NCBI GenBank assembly: GCA_007922305.1
Contig: ML677373.1
Coordinates: forward strand, 17,428,242 to 17,492,241
From: Dermatemys mawii
Lineage: Eukaryota > Chordata > Testudines > Dermatemydidae
Length of the DNA: 64,000 nucleotides
Reading direction: 5' to 3'
Part shown: positions 11,461 through 22,232 of the stretch, piece after piece
How positions within the stretch are numbered: position 1 is the stretch's first letter
Layout: the number at the start of each line of letters is the position of its first letter
Made by a program: the position numbers and the translations under genes
Notes under the pieces: model-generated
The model's database searches: none
What the model was told of the DNA's origin: nothing
The model's input: only the letters and a program-made list of their open reading frames with translations

Positions 11461-13292
11461 ATTATTTGCTTGTATGATCCTTAAAAGTGGTCCACATTTT
11501 TTTGCCAGCATCCAGTAACTCCACTTTGTTACACTAGGGGATCCACACGAGTCAAGATTTATCATACAAATTAAAGAAACCTCCATCATTTTAGATTCAG
11601 CCACTTCAAAAAATAAAAACGTTTTTGTTCTCGCTTCAAATGTCTCATGAATGTGTTCTGGAGGATGAGAAGCAAAAGGTAATACGCTGACACCCTTAAG
11701 GGCATGGAATATCCCTCATCTGCTCATGCTAGAAGATGGCACCAGCAGGGAAGTGACCTCTTACGTATCGGGGTCCATTCTAGTGGTTAGTGCACGCCCC
11801 CAAAATTCTCACTGGCTTCAAAGAGTGTGAGGAGGGGCTGCAAGCTGCGCCCTCTTTCAGATGCCAGTTTCAAGCCCCGTTACCCGTTATTTTAAACGGA
11901 GCTCTGATCCTCTCGCTTGGTGATACAGCAGCCTGGAATCATTTTGGTTCCAGTCCTAACTGCGGGCTTGCGGTGCATCAGCTGGTTCACTCCACGCTCC
12001 CAGTGCAACGCCTGCATTGATATGTGAATTAGAGGAGGCAACACACAAAATGCTAACGTCATGCATTGGCCATGGATTCCTTTGCCATAATGCACAGTCA
12101 ATGGTGAAAATAGTGGCAGCAGTGCCGCACCTCAGGATGTATTTGCCAATGTTATCCTGTTACAGGGCATGATCCCAACCCCAGTGAAGTCCAGGGAAAG
12201 GCTCCCATTGATTTCACTGGACTTTGAGTCCAGACCATTATGTCCTTTCATAAAACAATCTCATTCTGGGCTGTTTCTGGCTTCCACTGAAGTGAATGGT
12301 GACCCTCCCAGCCTTTGCCAGGGACTTCAATGGGAGAGGGAATGATTCAGCTAAGAACCAGATTTGCACACTGCACAGTATTGGAACAATACAGAATTTT
12401 CATAGTATTTTGCATCCATCCTGCAGCCTTTCCTCATGACGCACAGCTGTTATTTTGAAAGAGAGTTGCCTGAATAAAGGCTCCAAGATTGGGCTGCATT
12501 GAATCCAATTTCATGATAAGCAAGTTCCACTCCACAGTAGTTAGATCATTGGTGTATATTATCTGCCAGTATCATGAGTCACCATCAATGAGCACTACTA
12601 CTGAATAGGTAGCTATATATAGTGATGTATGTACATAAACAAATACAGTGAGGGCAGATTCTGCTCTGATGAACATCTATCAATTTCAGTGATGGTGGCT
12701 AGGGCATAACAGAGGACCGTGCACAGCTCAGTGAGAATACAAATAAGGCCAACATTCTTTAGCACTAGGAGATTTACCTGTTGCAACATATACCAGCAAC
12801 TTCACCATCATATTGTTATAAAATCCACATTGCTAAGTCATGACTATGTTTTATAAGAAGTAGCCATCTCCTTATTTAGTAAAGCAATGTGGTTTACAGT
12901 TAGGGTTGTGTTAGCAGTTAGCACTTCTGTGATAGCTCCATTTTCCAGGGGATAATAACTTGGCTGTAAAAATTTTACTCTGGAGTGAAATTTAACAGAG
13001 ACATGGTCTGGGCTCCGTTGCAAACATTTTTTTGGTAACAAATTTAAATAATATCAGTTTGAGCCGTGGAGTGACACAAGTACGATATAAGCATAGCCAT
13101 TTATGGTGGGGGTTATTTTTTTTTCTGCACTCAAATACCTCAGAACCATATTTCATTACAAAAATGGCCAAACTCAGTTCTACGGCCGTATATACCCTGT
13201 AAAAATACCTTTCTCCCTCACTCTGCCCATATGAGACCTGATCATCTGGTGCTTCCATTTTGCCACAGTGCAGAAAGATGGGCACTGGTGAC
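11461..13292. other. Mostly unique non-coding sequence
   Basis: No exon recognised. Fragments at 12163-12350 contain 'cccattgatttcactgg' and 'cttcaatgggag', remnants of foldback repeats. Opposing frames at 11790-12020 and 11892-12101 are shadows of each other. Confidence 0.45.
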
Positions 13293-13333
13293 TTCTTGAG
13301 GTCCCATCCAGTTCTACATTTCTATGATTCTAC
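13293..13333 (+). repeat. CR1 3' tail fragment
   Basis: 'cttgaggtcccatccagttctacatttctatgattctac' matches the last ~40 bases of CR1, including the ATTCTATG-type terminal repeat. Severe 5' truncation is typical of this family. Confidence 0.65.
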
Positions 13334-14230
13334 AGAAACATGTCACTTGCTGGGGAACCCTGATACCTGGGGACATCCTTACAGTTTTCACACTTTTATT
13401 ACTGAGAAAGAAGAGCCCATAAAAGGCTTCCCTGGAGCTAATTACTGCTCAAAAAAATCCATCGGTTTAGTTCACTTCAGATCCCATCTGAAGCATGAAG
13501 TCAGAATTGAACCTCAGTCACACCATGCAAATCCAGAGCATCCCTATTAAAGCAAATGGAATTACTCCAAATTTACCCAAGATGTAACTGAGATCAGACT
13601 GTCTGGAGATGAATGTATTCTGAGCCAGACTCTTCACCCTCAGTCTTGGGAACATTTTCATAATAGAACATGATGTTTGCGAAAACTAGTCCAAAGGTGG
13701 CTTTCTCCATCTGTAAACATATCAAGAGCAAATTGGCAAGCACACGACTACGTCATTGGAATGTGCAGGAAATAGCTGCAACTATACTTATCCTTAAAAC
13801 AAATAGCTTAATTCTCACCATCAAAATGGTTTCTAACATGTTGTGCTCACAGTAACTTTGATAAAAGGCCATAATATACAGTATGCCCCTTAAATGGCTT
13901 CTAAATCTCAGCCCTAGCATTTCGTTATGAGCTCATTAAAAGAGGACTGTTCCCTCAGATTTGCTGCGGTCACGTTGCTGAACACTAGGTAATTAGAACC
14001 ACTTCCCTGATCTAGGACAAATGTGTAATATAGCAGTCAATGTAAACGTTAGTTTAGGTTGCCAATGTTGCTATACAAATCAGCGCACTAGATTTGGCAG
14101 GAAACCAACCTATATTATAGTCAAATTTGGCACATGCTGTAAGTCACTTGCACAGTTGTTAAGAAAAACAAATCTATAGCTGGTAGTGCTTTATGGTGCT
14201 AGTATGTCTTTTACATTTTTGTAAAATGTG
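13334..14230. other. Unique non-coding sequence
   Basis: AT-rich with no recognised gene or repeat. Open frames are under 100 codons and unsupported. Confidence 0.45.
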
Positions 14231-14325
14231 ACGCCAAATTCTGATCTCATTTACACTGGCACAAATCCAGAGTAACTCCATTGCCCACTGTTACTCTGGT
14301 GTAAATATGATCAGAATCTGGCCCT
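14231..14325. repeat. Foldback repeat, TTTACACTGG family, well preserved
   Basis: Left arm 14234-14274 (ccaaattctgatctcatttacac...) is mirrored by right arm 14290-14323 (ttactctggtgtaaatatgatcagaatctgg). Almost the whole element folds into one stem. Degraded relatives lie at 23622, 37482, 57770, 58505, 61545 and 61852. No coding capacity; superfamily unknown to me. Confidence 0.7.
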
Positions 14326-14730
14326 CAGTTTGACTTAATGGATGGGTAAATTAGGCAAGACTAATTCTTCTTACAAACTTCACCAGCACCAAAATCTTAT
14401 TGGTATATAGAGAGAGCATTTCAGCAGTGTCAGTCATGCTGCTATAATTAATTGTGTCTCAGAACTTTCATTATAAAACCTCTAGTAAGAAAAGTTCATG
14501 TGTACCTGGCAAAAATCCTGTTTGGACTGAAGTCTGGCAAACAAGCAAGAAGGCATTTTGTTTTTATTTTTTAACCTTTTTTAAAAATAAAAGTTACTTT
14601 AGCTATTTATCATTTATATAAAATTTTTAATTTACACCCGTGTAAGAACTCAAAGCCTAGTGTTCATTTTTGTCTTGTGGATTTTTTTAAAGACTAATTT
14701 TAAGGACTTTTTTAGGTTTGATGAATTCTG
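14326..14730. other. AT-rich unique sequence
   Basis: No recognisable gene or repeat before the tetranucleotide array. Confidence 0.4.
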
Positions 14731-14732
14731 GA

Positions 14733-14776
<44 letters not shown>

Positions 14777-14789
14777 ANNNNNNNNNNGA

Positions 14790-14860
<71 letters not shown>

Positions 14861-14861
14861 G
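14731..14861. repeat. (GAAA)n microsatellite with a 10-base assembly gap
   Basis: Pure GAAA units on both sides of ten N at 14778-14787. The real array length is unknown. The open frames translating it as KERK repeats are artefacts. Confidence 0.97.
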
Positions 14862-16395
14862 ACGACTACTGAGATTTCACAGGTTAAAGTTGGCCAATTC
14901 CATGTGAGAATAACTGTGTCAAGCACATTGTAATAAAGGGTCATTTTACTGTTAATTTTTCCATCAAAAAGATCTCAACAGATAACTTGCTACATTCAGT
15001 ACTATAGCATATTTATAACACAGACCTAATTATCCTGCTATTAAACCCAGTGGCAACACTCTGACTGACTTCAGTGGTGCAGAATTGGAACCTATTTTAA
15101 TAATATACATTACACTTTCAATGAAGATAATGGGAATGTTGAACTGAGCCCATATGTGACAAACCAGAGTGACACTAGAAAATGCTATTGGAGTTCTGAG
15201 TAGAGTCCAGAATCTTACCCTGAACAAATAACTGTTCCAATCTACAGCAATATATATTTTTTTAAACTACCCAATTATGCATTTTTCATTCATTTTTAAA
15301 AAATATGTAAAGTCAATGTTCTTAATTTTAAACATTCACTTAAGTTAGGAGTTGAATGGGGGGGAGGGAAGTGAGTGGTTCTCTGAGCTCTACTTACAGA
15401 ATAAGCTCTACTCAATCATATGTTTCTTTTTACAGTCACAAGAGCTAGAGACTTCTTAAACCTGTCAAAAATAAAAGCTGAGATTCTGATGGACCAGACG
15501 GCAACCTGAGAGACCTGCCAGTACCTTGGACCAGCCCAGTCCAAGCCTTTTAAGTGACACAAAAACACCACCACCTAATAAATTCCAACCATCCAAATTT
15601 CACATCATTGTAGCTTTTTCTGTTCATAAGAGCATGAGTTTGTAATGGAGTAAGAGACCAGTTAACATGCAGGAAGCTTAAAAGAAAGCTAAAGGTAATT
15701 TAAAAAAATATTCTAACCATATGTTCAGTTAGAAAGAATAATATGACTGAAAATCATGTCTTAGGTATAACAAAAAAATAGGTCAAACAGGAAGTTGACA
15801 TCTTAGAAGAAACAATATTTTATAACGGTGTAGAAAATTATTGCCTTTCATCACAAAAATTCCAAAGGGCTTCACAAATTATACACATACAACACTCTTG
15901 AAATGCAACCACTTCTAGAGCATAGTGTTGCAGCCAACTAGAATACAGCATGCTGCACAGAAGTAGTGGAAGAGGGACATTTTCTCCTAAGGACACCACT
16001 CTGCTTTCTGGCCTAACCCAAGCCAATTGAAGTAAGTGAGAGTTTTCACCATTGATGCCAGAGGGATTTGGATCAGGGCCTATGTAAACATGAAAGAACT
16101 CAGAGCACTTTTAAGAAGAGGAGAGTTTTACCCTCTTCATCTTGGCCAAAATTCCCTCTTCGTTAGCACACTGTGTACTGGCTACCACCCTACACCCATT
16201 TTAGCGCTGCTGTACTCACTGTGAAGACTGAACCCACTGGCTGTGGGCAGAACTCCCAGTGAAAATGATGAAAGCTTTGCCCAAGTAATGACTAAATACT
16301 GGGGCCCCTAAGCCTAATCCTGCAACTGATCCAAGTGAGTGCAGAGGCCTTCCTGCAAGTATCAGCTTGCTGGATCAGGGCCTAAGGTTTAAAGA
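14862..16395. other. Unique non-coding sequence
   Basis: No exon recognised. 15050-15230 and 16230-16390 carry short foldback-repeat remnants ('gacttcagtggtgcagaatt', 'cctgcaactgatccaagtgagtg'). The remainder is AT-rich single-copy sequence. Confidence 0.4.
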
Positions 16396-16452
16396 ATTAC
16401 ATAGTTTTAAGGCTAAAAGGGACCACTATGATCATAGTAGCACAGGACCTTC
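16396..16452 (-). repeat. Short CR1-like 3' remnant, antisense
   Basis: 'acatagttttaaggctaaaagggaccactatgatcatagta' is the reverse of a CR1 subfamily end that reads 'tgatcacaatggtcccttctggcctt'. The same subfamily end is plus-oriented at 43330-43371. Confidence 0.5.
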
Positions 16453-17990
16453 TGACTTGACAGCCCACCTGTCTCTTCCGGCCACACTGATGCAGTTGTG
16501 ATCAGAAGAGGTACTTGAGCGGAATCCGCAAGCGGAGTTAGAAGGGAGGAAGGGGTCAGAAATAGAACATACTCCATTAAGGGCCCTTTGCTCTGGAATA
16601 GACCATAGTAGCCCTGATCTGTGGTCCTTTAAAGCACACTGCAAGTTCATCTGTGCATGAGGAGTAGCATTGATGGGACTTGGATCTGAGACTTAGGGTG
16701 AGGGAAACTGCATTTAATTGTGGGGATGGAGTTCTGCTGGTTGTAGAGAAAGGGGAAAGCTGCTATTTAAATTGAGTTTTGTGTTTGGACAAGGGCATGG
16801 AGTCTTGGACGTTGCCTCCAAAGAAATAACAAAGATGTTGCCTGGGATACATACAGAGGTCAGAAATTAATTGATATATGGCCCATTCTCATACGGTAGA
16901 ATCCTCTTCTGGACCCACCAGGGGGTCGCCCTTGGACTCTCTTCCCTTCCCCTTACTTTCTTGTCAGTGCAGATCTGAGTTAAAAGCAGTAGCATTCTCT
17001 TGCATTTGTTTTGTTCCTTTCGGCTGAATGTTCAACCCTGTCATTGGAAAAAAACTGCCTTGCTGCGGAAATAGAAAAATCTCAGCTGGTCATAAAAAGA
17101 GCAAGTTATGAGCTCTTCAATTAGACCACAGATATTTTACAAGGGAAAAGAGTCAGGGTGTGTTTTATTCTCAGAGCCTGAAATGCATGAAGTATTTGCA
17201 TAGTGTTATATAGGATGAGCCTAGATCTAGCTATCCAGCCATGCAGATGCCTGTAAAAATAAATATGGACCTAAAAAAGAATGACATCAGCCATAACTAC
17301 TTATCCTACCAGGGATGTGGCAGGTACAAGCCAGCAAGAAACCAACTGCATTGTGTTGACTGGGATCAGAGCCTAGTTCCCATCATGGAGGGCGTCATGC
17401 CAAATCCTTGACACAATAACAATTTTTGCCCCATGTCAACTATTCCCAGTCTGGCAGTTCAAATGCACAGCCTTCTCTTGAGGTCATGGGACGGCAATGG
17501 CATCCAGGCTATCAGGAACATCACTACTTTAGGAGGTGAAATTGGTGCTATACGTAGGATTGTTTCCGCCAATCCAAACCTCTTCAAGCACAGAGAGATA
17601 CAGGATACAAACAGCAGAGCGGCACCATTACCATCAGGAGACAGATTGCAGGGACAATGACGGTTTCGTTATTCAGAAGGGCATGGCCCCCCTCTCCAGC
17701 ACCGTTTGACAAATGGATTAAGAGACATTCCAATGGCTGATTAAGATTCCAGAGGAGCCAGAGAACAGTGGTGGAGGAGAATGAGGAACTAGCAACAGTC
17801 CTGGTATTGGATGCACGTACCCTGTTTCACCTTGTCTCACTCATGCCGGGTTCTCTGCTAAAACATTTTCCATCAATGTGGCAATGAGAAAAGCACTTGC
17901 TGGCATTAAATTCATCTCCATCCATAGGTGTGTTTGCTAGCAGCATAAGAACAAGCTTTCGATGCTTGATTCCAGCTTATCAGAACCACT
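16453..17990. other. Unique non-coding sequence
   Basis: No gene or clear repeat. 17433-17660 is a 75-codon frame with no known domain. Confidence 0.45.
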
Positions 17991-18000
17991 GGAAACATTT

Positions 18001-18160
18001 CTTCCCCTTGGCTTCTTGGTTAATGAGCATGTCTAATACTGAATGACGTAATCACAGCTGTTTTAATAACACACGTCTGCTATGATGACAATGCTATTTA
18101 AATACATCTATATATGTATCAGCTGCTAATTAGCATTTCACGTGTGAATTCTTTCTGGAA
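18001..18160. promoter_or_regulatory. Candidate conserved regulatory element
   Basis: Repeat-free AT-rich stretch with clustered motifs. They are CRE-like TGACGTAA (18044), E-box CAGCTG at 18055-18060 and again at 18120-18125, a perfect palindrome GCTAATTAGC (18125-18134) that would suit a homeodomain dimer, and CACGTG (18139-18144). The motif density is seen. Enhancer function is only inferred and needs cross-species conservation. Confidence 0.3.
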
Positions 18161-18377
18161 GGGAGCTCCCTCTGTCCTTGGATGCTAGGAGGAGTGGAAG
18201 GAGAGGGCTGAGCTTGCTTGTCTGGTGAGACACCAGACCCCTCCAAATAGTTCTAAAAAGGCGGTACGCCCTGTGTGAGACATGTGGCCTGAGTTATGTT
18301 TCACTATCACAGCAGGTATACGAATGAGCTGATGATTAAGTGTCGCAGACGTTAACAAACATCAGTGCAGTGAGAGC

Positions 18378-18500
18378 CCTCAAGGCAGCAAAGCGCTTAA
18401 GCATGGGCCTCACCTTAAGCATGTGAGTAATCAGACTGGAGCTAATGGGACTGCTCAGGTATTTAAAGTCAGGCACGTGCTTACGTGCTTTCCTGTATTG
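18378..18500. repeat. Foldback repeat, AAGCACATGCTTA family
   Basis: 'agcgcttaagcatgggcct' and 'cttaagcatgtgagtaatca' on the left are mirrored by 'aggcacgtgcttacgtgctttcctg' on the right, with 'agctaatgggactgctca' at the hinge. Relatives lie at 43748-43880 and 47038-47150. Confidence 0.55.
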
Positions 18501-18571
18501 TAGTTATAGAGCTTAGAACTTTGTTTTCACTCAGGCAAGTGTCTCACTGAAGCCAATAGGGCTTTTAAAAT

Positions 18572-18720
18572 AAGAACATAAGAACGGCCATACTGGGACA
18601 GACCAAAAGTCCATCTAGCCCAGTATCCGGTCTTCCGACAGTGGCCAATGCCAGGTGTCCGGCGGGTACGAACAGAACAAGTAATCATCAAGTGATCCAT
18701 CCCCTGTCGCCCATTCCTTA
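18572..18720 (-). mobile_element. CR1/L2-like LINE 3' end, antisense
   Basis: 'agaacggccatactgggaca', 'ccatctagcccagtatccgg', 'gacagtggccaatgccagg' and 'caagtgatccatcccctgtc' occur in order. On the minus strand this is the 3' terminal stretch of an abundant reptile LINE tail. Only about 150 bases remain; the coding part is absent. Confidence 0.75.
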
Positions 18721-19196
18721 CCTAAGTAAAGACAGTAGGATCTGCCCCATTGCAAGAAAAACTGCACCTGTAGCAGGAGGGATGAACTGAGATACCGAGA
18801 AATGTTTCATCTACAGTTTCTTCTGATATCTTCAGCTGCTCCTTTATTGTGTGTATCTTATCAGCAGTGGACGGGAGACAGCCCACTCCCACCCCTCCCA
18901 TCTTGGCTGTTGTGCAACTGGTCCAGTCGTTCCCCAAAAGCAACAGGCTTGCTATTTCTGACCACCCCCATGAGTCCGATCTCCTAGCTCTTCTGTGCAG
19001 TCAGTGCTCTGTAACGGGCATCAGTCCAGAAAGATTCTGGGGGGGGGATTTGTGGGGGTGCACACATTGTAGCTGCACATAGAACATTCTCTGTCCCATA
19101 CAGCATCATGAAGAGAAAAACTAGGCAATTATTGCTTTCCTAATGACTGCATATGAGGCTGGAGGATATAGTGGAGCACGTATGATTTACAGCATT
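18721..19196. other. Unique non-coding sequence
   Basis: Overlapping frames on both strands (18722-19082) are mutual shadows. A G8 run is at 19041. No recognised feature. Confidence 0.4.
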
Positions 19197-19286
19197 GATG
19201 ATTTAGTTGGTGTTGGTCCTGCTTTGAGCAGGGGGTTGGACTAGATGACCTCCTGAGGTCCCTTCCAACCCTGATATTCTATAATC
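19197..19286 (+). repeat. CR1 3' end fragment
   Basis: 'gatgatttagttggtgttgg', 'ctttgagcagggggttggac' and 'cttccaaccctgatattcta' match the end of the CR1 at 10930-11460 nearly base for base, so it is the same subfamily and relatively young. Confidence 0.88.
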
Positions 19287-20564
19287 CTGTGTAGACGTAT
19301 GACAAGCCTGGGTAAGCAAACCAAATCTGAGAGGGAAGTCACCTACCCGTCTTGTCCCATAGCAAATGACACCCCAATCTGTAGCGTCATGCAACGACAT
19401 GATGTTAAAACAGTGCCTCCAGTCTCAACTAGATGTGACAAACCAGCAGCAGAAGAGACAGTTAGCAAAACAGTGAGAACTTCTCAGCTGCTTTGGACTC
19501 AGATGTGTTTGAATGGTAGCATTAGCACAGGTGTAAAATGACAACCCAAGGTGCAAGGCCACTGCTGTCCAAAGATTTTTGCCTGAAAACATTAACAAAA
19601 CCTACACAGCAACGTAAGAAACAGTCTTGCCTTGGGCAGGGGATGGGCTAGATGACCTCAGTCAGCAGCTCACTAGTTTCTTCATCTAGTTAATAAAACA
19701 CAGTTAGACCCTAATGATCTGAAAATCTCATTAACCTGAAATGAAGTTGTCCTCCTAGATGTAATAACGGGGATGGAAATACCTTGGATGAGCTAAGACA
19801 GCGATCCAACTAATTCAATGCATCCTGTTTCATCTGGATAATAGAAGTTGATCTGCAGGGATTTTAGGAAGCTTACTAGAGGGGGACTCTTTACAATATA
19901 CCTACATACTCCACTCCTGTTATCGTTAGGTTTTTTCGGGGGTGGGGGAAATTATTTGCCTTACTGTTGCTGGACTTGACACAGAACTTCTCTGCAGGGA
20001 AGAGTGCTTTCCCTAACACGCTCCTCATGGCAAGTGAGACAAGCTATTTTCCCCTGGAGTCCGACACAGAGGAGGGGAGAAAGCCTTCGGGCCATACCAG
20101 GGAGAGTTGGCTGGAGATTTTCAAAGCATTTAGCAGGGCTACAAAACTACCTTTTTGTGACCAGCTCCATTCCTGAGCCTTGCCCTCTCTGGAACACTCC
20201 CTATGGGCTGCACAGCAGACTTCCACCTGGTAGTGAATGGTCATTGGGTGCTATCCAGCCCCCAGCACGCACCCACTGCCAGCTGCTGGTTGGCATGAGG
20301 AAATAGTGTAGACGTGCTCACATCCCCTGGCCAGACTGGGCCACCTCCCACAGGCGCAAGGAGCACCAGCAGGCTCAGTAATTAACAGCCCACATTGGTG
20401 ATCAGGGAGCACCGTATTCACGAGGGTCTGCCATGCGCGCTTAGGAGGGTGCCCACTAAAGGGTCATGCCAGCCACTTCCTTCCTAGAAATTTCTAAGAA
20501 AAGCAAGTTATCGAGGGCAATGTCATTCTGCCACCTCAACTAAGCAATTCTGCACTGATGCCCT
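19287..20564. other. Mostly unique non-coding sequence
   Basis: A short CR1-like piece 'ttgggcaggggatgggctagatgacctca' lies at 19632-19660. The three overlapping frames at 19967-20306 are unsupported. Nothing else recognised. Confidence 0.4.
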
Positions 20565-20640
20565 GTGTAACCTCAGGCGAAGCACTTCTCTGCTTCAATT
20601 TCCTCCCTATGAAGTGGCAATAACACTTAACAGGAGGCTC
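20565..20640 (+). repeat. SINE core remnant
   Basis: 'tgtaacctcaggcgaagcacttctctgcttcaatttcc' matches the SINE/MIR core ('gtgacctTgggcaagtcact...tcagtttcc'). Head and tail are lost. Confidence 0.5.
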
Positions 20641-21253
20641 AGGTCATTCACATTTGTGAAATGTTCCCATATTATAATGATGATTCTCATAAAAGAAAAA
20701 GACTTGCAGGAGGAAAGAAGTGGGAAGGAGAGAAAACAGGTTATGAGATCTCTCTTCCGTTGTCTTGCCTCCACCCTGGAGCTTCCTGGAAAAACACTGC
20801 TCCTTTAATGTGTTTGTTTAGCCATCTCTAAGTTTGTCAGTGTAGGTTACACAATCATTTGCATGCAGGAAAGCAGGAAAGTTTGTGGGCTTTCCTACAC
20901 AAACAGCCATGACTGCAAACATTGTGGTTGCAGTTAGAAGGCTGCGTTGAAAACCTGGCCCTTAGCGTCACCTTAGGTTGCTAAATAAACCTGTCTGGAG
21001 ATTAACCACAGCCCAGACAAAAACAGTTACCATCTTTTTATCACTTTTAATGGAGAGGAGCATTGGTAAGAAAGCACATTTGATTTTTTAAATCTGATTA
21101 ATTAAATCTGATATTAAAAAAAGATCTAACCGCTATAAGCAGATTCTTCCTGGTAAATAAATATGCAAAGACACAGGGAATGCCAAGTGATCCTTTTAGG
21201 ATGTTTATATTTGGCAGGGTAAATACTTTCAGACCCCAAATCGGGGGTGGGGG
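20641..21253. other. Unique non-coding sequence with an octamer motif
   Basis: ATTTGCAT, the POU-factor octamer, occurs at 20857-20864. Just after it 'aaagtttgtgggctttcctacacaaac' forms a short hairpin. No exon recognised. Regulatory function is speculative. Confidence 0.35.
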
Positions 21254-21287
21254 GAGAGAAAGAGAGAGAGAGAGTGTGTGTGTGTGT
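21254..21287. repeat. Compound (GA)n(GT)n microsatellite
   Basis: A GA run followed directly by a GT run, preceded by a G-rich tract at 21244-21254. The 86- and 63-codon minus frames crossing it are simple-repeat artefacts. Confidence 0.92.
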
Positions 21288-21873
21288 ACAGATTTTCCAA
21301 CTGTGAAAAGAAAACAAATAACAGGGTTTTGTTTATTGTAGTCAGTATTTTTCTTCATAACTTGGTGTTTAGGATAAAACCAGATTATCTGGAGCAGTTT
21401 GCAAGTTCATTGTTTAGGCTTTAGTCTCCAATGGTAAACATCCTAGGACATGTATATAATACAAGCAACTATTTTTGTACTTCAAAGTCTGGGCTCTTGG
21501 TTTAGGAAGGGGCAGGACACAAACAAACTCTTTTTTCTCCTTTATACAGTACAGTAGTTTTATTGTTTTTCTGTAAAGAGAAGAGATGGTTCATGGTATC
21601 ACTAGGGACGCCACACACTTGCATTTCTTGGAGGGATGAACAGCAGAGAAAATAAATACAAACAGCAGGCAGCAAATCCCAGCTCAGTGAAACAGCTGTG
21701 ATGAGGAGTGGGGTTTGCACAGCTATGCAGTCTAGAGCCCTATTACTCCTCTACTCCTTTGGGAAGGCGGGGTCTTTTTATGCAGGAACTCAGCTGCTCT
21801 GTAGCTACATTAAGTAAGCCAAAAGTAATATCCAAAGTCCAAATGATGGCATTACAGATCCCTCCATCAGTGG
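21288..21873. other. Unique non-coding sequence
   Basis: No recognised gene or repeat. Minus frame 21502-21720 is unsupported. Confidence 0.4.
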
Positions 21874-22232
21874 AGCTCAAAGCACTTCAGAAATAATCAA
21901 GTGAGCCTCACAACACCCCTCTCCAGGTAGATATTATTTCCATTTTATATATGGGGAAACAGGCACAGAAAGTTAAGGGTCAGCTTTTCAAAAGTATCTT
22001 CTAATTTTGAGTGCCCTACTCCAGACTGCAGCGGGACTTCTGGATGCTTGGCACCGCTGGAAATTCATGCCTTTGGTGTCTCACATTGAGTATCTAAATG
22101 ACAAGATGCCCAAAACTACTTTGGAAAATGTGCGTTTGCCAAGGTCATGTAAGTCTGTAGAGGGGTAGGAACAGAACCCAAATCTTCTGGCTCCTCTCCT
22201 GTTCCTTAGCCACAAAACTATCCTTCCTTCCC
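21874..22232 (-). repeat. Reverse SINE split by a foldback element
   Basis: 'tcaaagcacttcagaaataa', 'catttatatatggggaaac' and 'ggcacagaaagttaag' form the left part. 'gccaaggtcatgtaagtctg', 'gaacagaacccaaatcttct' and 'ccttagccacaaaactatcc' (reverse tRNA-like head) form the right part. The interruption is 21978-22134. Confidence 0.7.
21978..22134. mobile_element. Foldback MITE nested in a SINE
   Basis: Starts 'gtcagcttttcaaaagtatcttctaattttgagtgccc' and ends 'agatgcccaaaactactttggaaaatgtgcg'. The ends are imperfect inverted copies in the style of the 'ccagattttcaaaagt' foldback family. It splits the SINE between 'agttaag' and 'ttgccaaggtca', so it is later. Confidence 0.55.

Noticed and set aside
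14231..14325. CRISPR array from the repeated palindromic units
   Set aside because: The palindromes are dispersed, diverged and not regularly spaced, and the sequence is eukaryotic.
14660..14944. Lysine/glutamate-rich or phenylalanine/serine-rich repeat proteins
   Set aside because: Translation of the (GAAA)n array, including unknown bases.
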